Source of the DNA: Agelas oroides
Lineage: Eukaryota > Porifera > Demospongiae > Agelasida > Agelasidae
Direction: 5' to 3'
Assembly: GCA_949130485.1 (NCBI GenBank)
Contig: OX422205.1
Location: 6,301,035-6,365,034 of the forward strand
Length of the DNA: 64,000 bases
Shown here: in pieces, positions 47,401 through 59,400 of the stretch
How the letters are laid out: every line of letters begins with the position of its first letter
How positions within the stretch are numbered: position 1 is the first letter of the stretch
The notes under the pieces: generated by a model
What the model saw: only the letters and a program-made list of their open reading frames with translations
What the model was told of the DNA's origin: nothing
The model's database searches: none
Made by a program: the position numbers and the translations under genes

Positions 47401-50400
47401 TCCCGGAACGCGAATTGTACACGTGGAGTAGCCTCGTTCCCAGGCCTTCGATCACAGCTAACGCGGTGGAAGGCCTGGTAAAACTCCTACGTAGAATGAC
47501 GTAGCTGCGCTGCGTTGACTTGTGTCACCAGGAGCTTGTGAGCGTCGCTTCGGTACAACTGTGAGCGCCTTTCTGAACACAAGGAGCGTCACCATGGCTG
47601 CTCGATATGGAGCGTCGAGTAGTTGTGAACGCGCTAGTGTAGCGTTCTTTAGCATAGACCGGAAGTGCCACGCCTCCAGACGTCTACCGACGTCATTCTA
47701 CGTAGCAGTTTTACCAGGCCTTCCACCGCGTTAGCTGTGATCGAAGGCCTGGGAACGAGGCTACACGTGGAGAGCTAGGCTAGCCTTAGCCTCGTTCCCA
47801 GGCCTTCGATCACAGCTAACGCGGTGGAAGGCCAAGGCCTGGTAAAACTCCTACGTAGAATGACGTCAGGTAGACGTCCGGAGGCGTGGCACTTCCGGTC
47901 TTTGCCAAGGAACGCTATAACAGCTTGCTACAACAGCTCGCTCACAACAACCGGACAATCAATATCGAGCAATCTTGGTGAAGCTCTTCGTGTTCAGAAA
48001 GCCGTCTCAGCCACGAAGTGTGCAGAGTTCTGAAGCCAGGAATTAAAGCCGTGTTTTCGATCAGCTTCAATCGTTTGTACGGTTTTAGCTGCGCTGCGTT
48101 GACTTGTGTCACCAGGAGCTTGTGAGCGTCGCTTCGGTACAACTGTGAGCGCCTTTCTGAACACAAGGAGCGTCACCAAGGCTGCTCGATATGGACCGTC
48201 GAGTAGTTGTGAACGCGCTATTGTAGCGTTCTTTTGCATAGACCGGAAGTGCCACGCCTCCAGACGTCTACCTGACGTCATTCTACGTAGGAGTTTTACC
48301 AGGCCTTCCATGATCCACTAGCCTCGTTCCCAGTCCTCCATCACAGCTATCGTCGCTTGCAGTACGAATAACGCGGAGAAGGCCTGGTGAAAATTATCAC
48401 GTGATGCCACTGTTACGTCACACATGATAGTTCGTAAATTTTGTAGCCTCGTACCCAGGCGAACGATATCTTGGGAACGAGACTGGAATTATTATGCCGC
48501 TGTAGCCGCGATATCGATCGATAGCGTATGGAAAGAAATAATATATGTAAAGCGCGAAGAACGAAGGGCAAGCTAGTGTCATAGCGACTTCAAAACCAAC
48601 CTCTGGAACCATTGGCAACAGCTGGTCGTGCTCCAGGTTCGTTAGACAGCTTCTAGCGCTCTGCAACCGTCAACTTTCACTCGTTTCCATTCGAGCGTCC
48701 TTTTTCTTGCGTTCTGTTCTTCGTCTAAACTTGAAATTCGTTGGATAAACGTCCCGCACGAGCTCCAGTCCGTCCAAGTCGGCTTTGTGCAGTTACCTCG
48801 TGACGTAGCGAAAAATATTAAAGTTATGTTTTACGTCAGTGGCATACATCACGTGATAATTTTCACCAGGCCTTCTCCGCGTTATTCGTACTATACTGCA
48901 AGCGACGATAGCTGTGGTGGAGGACTAGCCTCGTTCCCAGGCCCTGCGCGTTCGTCGCTTGCAGTACGAAATTCGCGCAGAGGGCCTGGGCTCGTTCATC
49001 ACGTGATGTGTGCCGCAGCTTACGTCACGTCCATTCTACTGGAATCAATGATGTCATAGATGAGCTAGCGCCTTGTTTACCGTTGAAAGAGGCCCCCCGA
49101 GATCACAGTAATAGTTAGCGTGCAAACTTACCTAAGTGTTAAAAGTCTCGGCAGCGGAAGAGCACAAGCTGCCATGCTTAGCTGGATAGTAGACGTATAT
49201 ATTCAGATACCTTGGCCACATCGTGTTACTAGGTCGAACCTGGATTTCGGCTCCTCGTCTTCTTCACCTCGAGTTTACTATTGTAGTCTATCGTACGCGC
49301 GTGACCTGTTTCAGGTTCTTCCAACTCCATTTATGGTTATCTGGGTACAACCAATGCTGCAACACGGCGCGGCCATATCTGGTGTGACGTAAAAACGCGT
49401 CCTGCGGCACACATCACGTGATGAACGAGCCCAGGCCCTCTGCGCGAATTTCGTACTGCAAGCGACGAACGCGCAGGGCCTGGGAACGAGGCTAGTGGAG
49501 GACTGGGTACGAGGCTAGCCTTCCACCGCGTTAGCTGTGATTGAAGGCCTGGGAACGAGGCTAGCTAGCCTAGCCTCGTTCCCAGGCCGTTCCCGCCTCC
49601 AGTTTTTGATCGCTCGCAAACTGCGATTTTCGAATTTGGACGCGGTTTTTACGGAAATACGTATATTTCCGTGTTACTAACATTGACTTTAACCCCTACT
49701 GTACGCTTGCCTACTGCATGATTATTACCGCAGATATGCTGCACACCGGCACTCATGAAAACGTGGAAAGCTGTACTATGGTAGCTACCTCCACACGCTT
49801 TGAATGGTAGCAGACCCCGCCTCGTGGAGAGGTGAGCAACTGGGCATATAAATTTACTCACTACTGGATCTTCAACATAGCAGTGCTGTCCTCCAGTGCC
49901 TGTTGTAATAATGCTGGATCACCCGTCCCCTCCTTCTCATCTCAGCATCAACGTGTTTTCCAGTCATTTCCAGTATTGTAGTCCTGACAACTGTACTAGA
50001 ATTCTCATGTTGATGATCTCTACTGTAAGTGTAAGTTGCAAATTCTCATAATAATTTATACTGTGCCAGTGGTAAATTCTGCGGTGTTGCTGTACTCAAA
50101 GCACTGTAGGAGGGGTACAAGTAGCTACTCCATCACTGCACACTGTAAAAAGGTTTAGGTTACTTCAACCATATTTTGGTCACCTCAGTTGCATTCCTTT
50201 TGTGTGTGTGTGATAAAGTAAAGTTCAAGAAATGCTTACAATTTGAACATAGTGTAGCTGAGAAGCTTCCCTCTTTTGCTAAATTAGTATCCCCTTTCAG
50301 AAAGTCTATAATTCAGCATTTCTGGTGAGGTTTCTTTCATCTTACACATCTGCCCCTGGAGAGTTCCTTGGTTGCATGGTTGTGGTAAAAATGCCAGGAG

Positions 50401-53400
50401 TGTAGCCAACTAGGTCTTCTGAAAAAAGACACTAGCTAACGTAACCAATGAAAAAGCTCCTCAATGGACTTTCAAGAAAACCTACTTGGTAGCATTCCTT
50501 GGTCACAGTGATGCAACTAAGACAACCTAAAAATGTGCTTGAAATAACCCAAGTGTTTTTGCAGTGTGGCATCAAACTTTCACTAGTACTACTGTTGGTA
50601 GTCTTGAAAGGTATAATAAAGGGATCATACATGTACAAAAGTTTGATTGTTGCCAGCATTGAAGCAAGAAGTAGAGTTTGATGCTCATGAGTTCCACCTT
50701 GCATTAGTTTTGAGTTTGATGAGCAAGGCTGATGCACAGTAAGCTCAGTACTAAGCTGTAGCTCTGTCCAGGCCTGGTGTGCAACAGCAATTCAGAAGAG
50801 AAGAGCTATGAAAAAGAACAGAAGAGTAAGGTAGCAAACAAGCTACTGAGAGCTGCATTCACAGGTACAATGGTGTGATCAGTGCGAAGAAAAACCATCA
50901 CTCGTGAGCTTTGGTGAGCTGACGATTCAGCTGAAACATACATGTAGAGGCTCTGGTAATCTTTTACTGGTTATTTACAATTTTTATTTAGACACTTTCA
51001 ACCCTCCTATAGCCTGTACAGTATAACAAACAGAAGTGGTTCATGCTAATGTTCAGTAGTCTTCCCATTTGTGGAAATAGAGGTTTTGTTTGGGTTGCTT
51101 GAAAGATATTCTTTCTCAAGGTATTTTTATGATGAATTTGATTGCTCGGAAATATTATCGCTGTGATAAAATTTTCTCAGAAATTTTATCACCGAGGAAA
51201 TATCATTGCAGCCAGGAATTTTGATCGCTCATGGAATTGCAAAGCATCGATTCCAGTAAATACTTCCACATTTTCAATGATTTTGTCATTTCTTCCAAAT
51301 TGTACCCATTATACTGGAGAGTAGGGACAAGTTTCAGCACATCAACCTCGAAATAAATTCTGCTACAGAAGCCACAGATTCTTGTTTGAGAGCTTCTGCT
51401 TCTGTGGCTATGTATTCATTCCCCAAGTCTTTCCCATGCATTTGATAACCTATTATTGAGATAGTCATTTACCCTTGTAGTAAGTCGAATATTCAGTGTG
51501 AGCAAAGTTAAACATTCTTGCTGTGTACCAATTCTTTGCATCTACCTGTATCTATACATTTTCCTACATTGTTCTTCAGTGTATTATACTGAATGCAAAC
51601 CAAAGAACAAAAAAAAAACAGGGGAGGCCTGGGAACAAGGATAGAAAAAGTTACGTTTGGCGATAAAATTTGTAGGAAATATTAACGCCGCAATAATATT
51701 TTCAAGTGATTAATGTTACTGTAACAATGGATAACTGAACACAGTCTATTTATCGCTATCAACAGGGTGATCCCCAAACAACAATCTTGCATGATGTTAA
51801 GATTGATCCATCTTGGAGTTTCATGACAGCAAACTGTCAACGTTAATACTCACCAGATTACTTTGCCTTCCTTCACAGAATTTTGTTATGGTACATACCT
51901 ACATGTATGTGTAGGGGCATGAGGCTTTAACTTTGTTGATTTACAATCTCATTTGTAATTTCCTAAAGGTAGATGCATGCAGCATGGACACAATACTAAT
52001 GAATGGAGATGTGTCACGCTGCCAGAGTAGCATGCAGATCGATATGAATCTAAAAATGTTGCTAATTTTGTCTAAAGTGTAGGCAATTATGTAAAACTGA
52101 TAAGATAAAACTGAGCTGAGGATATTATAGATCCCACTTACCCCAACATGCAGCTCAACAGTCAGCTCACCATTGTCACCAACGCTCACAAGTGATATTT
52201 CTCAACATTGAATACAGTCCATTGTACCCGACATTTAAAATGAATGCAGCCCTTAGTAGCTTGCTTACCTTATTCTTTTCTGAATTGGTGCTACACACCT
52301 GGACAGAACTATAGCTTACTGTGTATTAGCCTATCTCAGCAAACTTGAAAATAGAGCAAGGTAACACATCAAACTGTACTTTTTGCTTCAATGCTGGTGA
52401 GATGTCTAGTAAGAATTGAATGGGAAAGCATTTGTACTTGTATCTACTAAAAGTAGTATCATTTAAGTTTGATGCTAATGATGGAGTACTGTGCCCCTTC
52501 TACAGTCCTCTGAGTACAAGCAACACTGCAGAATTTACTAGCATAGTAATCATGAGAATTTGCAACTTATAGTAAGTCTTGCAGTAGTGTTCTCTAATGA
52601 ATTTGCAGTTGCCAAGACTACATTGTGTTCATGAGTGGAAAACTGTTGATTGAGACAGGGAGGAGTGATTAATAAACAGGCACTGAAGGACAGTACTGTT
52701 GTGTTACAGATCCAGCAGGGGACATGCAACAGTTGTTCACCCTACCAGGGTGCTATCTGCTACTGGTCAAAGCGTGCAGAGGTACCCTACCCTTCCTTTC
52801 TGTCTGAGTCACAGTAGCTTGCATGTGTTTTCCTTGTGTGTGTGTGTAGTGTATCTATATCTTGCATGAGAAAGATATTTCCATATGACCAGAGAATCAG
52901 AGAAGTAAAGCATTCACTTTTTACACCACCAGCCCTATCAACTGGGGTATGGGAAGAACCAGCACATCTTCTGTAAGAGACTTAATTGCTGCAATGTTGG
53001 GTGAGAAGAGAGACAACCATACAGCAAAATGATGGGGTGGATAGGTTACCACTTGAGCCTTGCCCTGTTGAAAACTATTATTTCTATCAGGGGGCTAGAT
53101 CGTTTGCAAACATGCCTGGAAATGCAGCTCTGTGTGAGCCCATTGATCTCCAGTCAGAACGTCTAAGCATGAACGGCGCAACTATTTATAAACATTCTAG
53201 ATAATATATATATATATTTTACACTGAAAGTCTTTAAATCCTGTTATACTTATACTTGATTGAAACTTTACACCAGTGTTATTTTCAGTAACTATGCAGT
53301 TACCATCATCCATCATAAAAATAATAGTAATAAATGTTTCATTGGCTAGAGTAATTTACAATCATGAGCCACACTTCAGCCTCGTTCCCAGGCCCGCTCA

Positions 53401-56400
53401 ACCAACTATGCATTCAACGCTCGGTGTGTATGATATTCAACCCCCAATAACTAGATACATGTAGTAAGTTGGCCGCTACCTTCGCTCTTTTTCCTGTTCT
53501 GAGTCTCGGGTACGCCCACGCTCAATTAAGGTCTCTCTACCCCCTCTCTACCTTTGAGGGTTCTCACGTGAGAATAAATACCAGGCTAGGCTCTCTCCGC
53601 ATGGACAACTTCAATTTCGCGTTCCGGAGCGGAGGAGCATGGGAACGAGGCTACGTATTTCCGTAAAAACCGCGTCCAAATTCGAAAATCGCCAGTATAC
53701 TGGAAGCGATCAAAAACTGGAGGCGGGAACGGCCTGGGAACGAGGCTAAGGCTAGCCTGGTACGTAAGCATGACGTAATCGAAATAGGACTAAAACAGAA
53801 AGGCAACGTTTTGCGCGTTGTTCAACCAACTATGCGTTCAAAGCTCGGTGTGTATTATATTCAATCCCCGATAACTAGATACATGTAGTAAGTTGGCCGC
53901 TACCTTCGCTCCTTTTCCTGTTCTGAGTCTCGGTACGCCCACGCGCAATTAACTACCTCCGAGGCAATAATTTTACATAGCCTAGTTCCCAGGCCTCCCC
54001 CGTTTTACCTTCCATTTGCGTTCACAATAATACACGGGAGCAGAAGACCGGTCTTGTGAACGCAAACAGAAGGTAAAACGGGGGAGGCCTGGGACCGAGG
54101 CTAAATTATTTTACATGCAATCCTCGTTACGGTCACATGATGCAGACGACCGCGGCATGCCGGCAACGTAGTCTCGTGCCCATGACCCCACCCAGCTCAC
54201 GCGAGGAGAAGGGGTCTGATCTGGTGTCACAAGTCGGGCAAGCTCCAGAAGCTTGGAGCGGCCAATCAAATCGCAGAGCTGCGTTTATTGGAATAATACG
54301 GAAGCGAGAACAAGTACTTCATTCGTACCGCGTATTATGAGATCCATTATCCAACACTGAGCAATTTGTAATTAAACAAAACTGCGGTGTACGCACACAC
54401 TGTTGCCACGCTGTGCTAAAGTAAATATCACAATATGGGAGTGCTTCAAACTGTATTAGCTTTGTGTTGTATTCTGCTACAAGTCACTGCGCAGACAACA
54501 GAACGGTTGGACACCTGCGCGATTAATTTCTCGCAGCTCTGTCGCTGTGATGCAGAGTGTGAACTCTTCGGCGACTGTTGTCCGAGATGCAGGGTCGCCA
54601 CAGCAAGCAGCGTGGCGGCTCCGTTGTTCGAATGCCGCAGTACCTATCTGAATAGCAGAATCGCTCCCGGCGAAAATGAGGCCTTCTGGATGGTGTCTGC
54701 CTGCCCCGAAAGCTGGGGAGACAGTCTGGAAGAGACGTATGTGGAAGGAAACTGTACTGATGGCGCTATTAACCTCCCTCCCGTTTCAGACACCAATACT
54801 GGACAAGTATACAAGAACGAATACTGTGCTGTATGCAACGGGGTCATGGATGTTATCGCATGGAGCTACCGACTGGCATGCAGTCAAAGATTGTTGGAGC
54901 TTCTGCGGACTGCAGGATTTGTCCTGACACGGGAGATTCTAAACAGAGAATGTGGCCCGTGCAGCTTTGTGCAACCACAACTCTCCCTAAACAACAGTGC
55001 AGCAAGAACCTGTTTCCCTCACATTGCTTCTTGCTTAGAACAATCTGAACTAGAAATCCGGAGAGGTATTCGTTTGGATAACTACGATAGCCTTGTTAGG
55101 CAGTGCACCACTAACAATGGCTCCTATAGCCTGGTATCAATCAACAACAACACTCCACTGTTCAGAAACCAGTACTGTGCCATGTGCAATGGTGTTAACA
55201 GGGGTCTAAGTTGTTACAACCCTCCAAACAGCGGACAAGGGTATTCCACCTGTGCAGCAAATGCACAGCAAACAGATTCACCTCCAACAACTGTACCCCT
55301 TACAACTGTACCCCCTACAACATTCGGCCCCAGAGGCCCCCCAGGTGTCACAGACACTCCAGGTCCTACAGGCACCCCTGACCGCCCACGTCCCACAGGT
55401 CTCCCAGGACTTCCTGGCCGCCCAGGACCTCCCGGCCGCCCAGGACCCACAGAACCTCAACCCTTTATCCCTCCAGGTCCTCAAGGCCCCCCAGGCCTCC
55501 CAGGTCCGACAGGTGGCCGCCCTGGTCCTGAAGGCCCCCCAGAGCCCACAGCTCTCCCAGGTCTCCCAGGTCCTTCAGTGACTCAACCCATTTCCTTCAG
55601 CCTGGTGCTGGACATTCGAGGAAATGGTCTGGTAGTGGCTAGGTCTGATACAATCACAACCAACATCACGGTGACCTGCAGTGAAGGGGAGGTGTTCCAC
55701 CCCCCCTCTGGTGAGTGCCGTCCCACAATATGCCCAGCACAATTTACCCAAAGACGGGGAGTCTGTACCTTTGTCTCAAATCCTGTCCTCACCATTGCAT
55801 CTGGTAACACAACTGACGGAAACTGCTCTGGTCAGCTGAGGACACTGAACGAATCGGAATACCAGGACCTGGGTAACAATACTGTACTGTTCAATGGCGA
55901 GGTAGTGGAGATACTGAGAACCAGTAGTCTAGGACAACCTGTTATTTGTGTCAATCTTACAGAAAATGCACTTGGGACCACATTGAGTTTGAACTGTTCT
56001 GCTGGACTAACCTTGCGTCTACTAAATGACTCACAGGAGTATGAAGATTTGAGAAACAACTCCGTACTGTTGGATGGAGAAGTTAAAGATATTGTGTTCA
56101 ACGATTCAGGTACTCTGTTTGTGTGTGATGAACAGAACGGAACTATTCCAGTCAACATCACTGTAACATTCTTCTCCTATCCTACTGGCTACTTTGTCCT
56201 CACCTACGTTGGCTGTTCCCTGTCTTTCATTGGTGCTGTTCTAATCCTCCTGACGTACAGCCTTTTCAAAGAGCTACGCACACTTCCCAGCAAACTCCTC
56301 ATGAATCTGGCCTTTACTATCCTTGTGACTAGCCTCTTCATCCTCATCGGAGGCCCCATTACGGCTTCAATCCGCAATGCAAACCTCTGCACCTCTGTTG

Positions 56401-59400
56401 CAGTGATTCTTCACTTCTTCTTTCTGGGTCAGTTCAGTTGGACGAGTGTCATGTCCTTTGAAATGACACGAACATTCCATCAAGCTTCAAAACTCAGAAC
56501 ACAGGAATCTAGCAAATTCAAGCGGAACTTGTTTATCGCCTACTTCCTAATTGGCTGGGGCCTCCCCTTGCTGATTACAGTGGTTTCGATCACAGTGAAC
56601 TACACAACCAATGGTCTTGTTCTCTATGGTGTTCGAGCCGATGGTACTCAAGGAAGCTGCTGGATCAACCACTTTGAGTCAGCCATCGTGGCATTTGTCG
56701 TCCCTCTGTGCCTGTCACTGTCATTCAATCTCATCACGTTCATAATTGTCAGCGTCTATCTCTTCAAAGCCTTCCGGACGCAGGCAAAGGTGAAGAAGGA
56801 CAATCATGTCTCCTACCTTCGCATCAACATAGCCATATTCACCGTCTCTGGGCTGACCTGGGTCTTTGGGTTCATCGCTATTCTTGCTGGGACGAGCTGG
56901 GCATGGTACATCTTCATTATCCTGAACAGCAGCCTGGGGTTTGTGATGTTCATCTTCTTCTTGTTCACAAAGAAGGTCGGTAGACTCTACCTATCATTGC
57001 TACATCTCAGAACAGGTAGGGCAACATCTTCAAGACAAAAAACTGAACTGAAAGGAATCAAGAAACGAATTGAGCCGAGTAGCAACAGCACCAGCATTAG
57101 CGATAACGGGGCTCTTTCTGAGACTCATAAGATTTAACCTTCACTTATCATTTCATGTGTAGTTCTACCTGCTGATTTTTTATTGTACAGTTTTGTATTT
57201 TCCATCACTTCTGCTCAAGTGTGTAATTAGCGTTTCTAGTAAACCTGTGTCACTCATATTTGGAGAGTTGTGTCAGCTATTCCGTGAAAAGATTACCTCA
57301 CAAGGTTGTGTCTGTTGGAGAGGGATTAATACAGGAAGTAATTGTATAGTACACCGGTGCTGATTAATTTAGCTGACCTCAAAGATAGTTCTAAATACAC
57401 TTTTTAGTACTGTTCAACACACATGACCTTTCTAGGAGAAGACTTCAAGACCTCACTAGGACTTCCCCTGGCCCTGCATCAGCAAGTATTCTGCAAAGAA
57501 CCAACTTGTTATTACCAAGTTGACGTAGGCAGAGAAACTGAGGCAGCATCTGGGGTACATGTCTCCCCTTCAAATGCTTTGTAAATACATGCACATATAA
57601 TGTGCTTCAGTTTTTTTTTTTTTTTTTTTTTTTTTTTACTGGGAGTGTTAATTATCACTTATAACCACATCAACACACCACCTGTTTTGTTTGTTTGTGT
57701 TCACAACAATATCCTGAAGTGGAACTCTTCCACTTCCATTACAAGAATACAAATGAAAGAGTAAAAACGAGGGAGGCTTGGGAGCGTGACTAACAGCACA
57801 CACACACACACACACACACAGCTGATGTTACTGGGGGAGGGTGGGAGTGTGAACATCACTGATAACCATGGCAACACACCACTCCACTTGGCCTGTTCCA
57901 ACGGTCATGAAGAGGTAGAGACTGAGGGGAGAGGAGGGGAGGGGAGGGGAGGGGAGGGGAGGGGAGGGGAGGGGAGGGGAGAGGAGAGGAGAGGAGAGGA
58001 GAGGAGAGGAGAGGAGAGGAGAGGAGAGGAGAGGAGAGGAGAGGAGAGGGGAGGGGAGGGGAGGGGAGGGGAGGGGAGGGGAGGGGAGGGGAGGGGAGGG
58101 GGGGAGAGGGGAGGGGGGGAGAGGTGGGGATTAGAATATGAGGCATGTGTTATTGAAGGGAGGGAAAGAATTAGGGGGAAGAGACTAGAATCTAACTTGA
58201 GATTAGGGATCATAAAGTGGAACATTGAATATGGAGTGTAAGGATCAAGTGCTTCAGTCAGAGTCGTGTTCTCGAAGCAATTTTTTTTGTCTCCATGTAC
58301 TTTCCTCTCTGTACCCAGTGTGTGAAGGCTCTTCTCTTCCACAAACACCAATGCAACATCAATGCGACTAATGACCAGGGAGATACTCCTCTACACAATG
58401 CTGCCAGATGGGGCTATGGTGAGCAGTAGTGGCATGCCTACAACAATATACAATTTTCCATGTCATAGTCAACAACCTGTCATGTAGTCTACTGTTTACT
58501 GTAAACAGTTCAACAGAAGCACCTCAGCTGGTCTGAACACCCTACATAGCACTCTGTAGAGGTGTACATGTAGGCAGTGAAACACTTGTGATAAAAGTCG
58601 AGTACCTGTGGTTTAGTCTTTCAAAACCCCCTCTAATGCATGATATCCCCATATTAGGGTTTGCTCCTATGATAACCATAGACAACACTATCCAAAATCT
58701 TTAGTAATACATAAGAACACTTTCACCATTGCATCAGCCCCCCTCCTCCTCCTACCACCCCCTCTAGCCTCCATAGTGAGGGTACTTTTAGAGCACAAGG
58801 CGTCCGTCACTGTCCACAACAGAAACAGAGAGCTCCCGACCCAGTGTGCACAGAGCAGAAAGGTACAAGGGAGGGAGGGGAGGGAGGGAGGGGGAGGGGA
58901 GGGGGGAGGGGAGGGAGGGGGGAGGGGAGGGAGGGGAGGGAGGGGAGGGAGGGGGGAGGGGAGGGAGGGAGGGAGGGGAGGGAGGGAGGGGAGGGAGGGA
59001 GGGAGGGGAGGGAGGGAGGAAGGGGAGGGAGGGGAGGGAGGGAGGGAGGGGAGGGAGGGAGGGAGGGGAGGGAGGGAGGGAGGGAGGGAGGAGAGGGAGG
59101 AAATGAGTTATGAGGGTTTGGAGACTAGAGAACTCTATTATCCCCTCCTGGGGGGAGTATCCCCACTTACAACACTCCTCTGTTTCCATCCAATAGGTTC
59201 TGGAGCTACTCTTTGCTGCTAGAAGGAAACGTGTGTCAATTGCAGTGAAGGAAGACACAAATGAAGCCAAGGCAGTTCCCAGCAGAAAGGTTGTGTCCCC
59301 TTCCCTGCCATACCTCTGTGATTCCTCCGCTGATCTCCCCTTCCCTCCTTTCCCTTCCCTTCTTTCCCCTCCCTCCCCTCCTCTCCCCTCCCCTCCTTTC

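Larger units (their letters stand above)
47787..49563. mobile_element. MITE A, second copy of D, split by element B
   Basis: Same terminal arms and interior as D. The 8-bp duplication GCTAGCCT lies at 47779-47786 and 49564-49571. Its right arm is cut at CAGGCCTTCCA by the 1.2-kb element B and resumes at 49518 (CCTTCCACCGCGTTAGC). Confidence 0.85.
47382..53965. mobile_element. Interrupted MITE E, host of the nested cluster
   Basis: The left part (47382-47428, TAGCTTCGTTCCCAGGCTCT ... TGTACACGTGGAG) and the right part (from 53759, ACGTAAGCATGACGTAATCG ... CTACCTTCGCTC) align in order with the left half and middle of the intact 373-bp element at 17010. In E they are separated by 6.3 kb of later insertions (D, A and F). 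The right end of E is truncated after CGCGCAATTAA. Confidence 0.7.
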
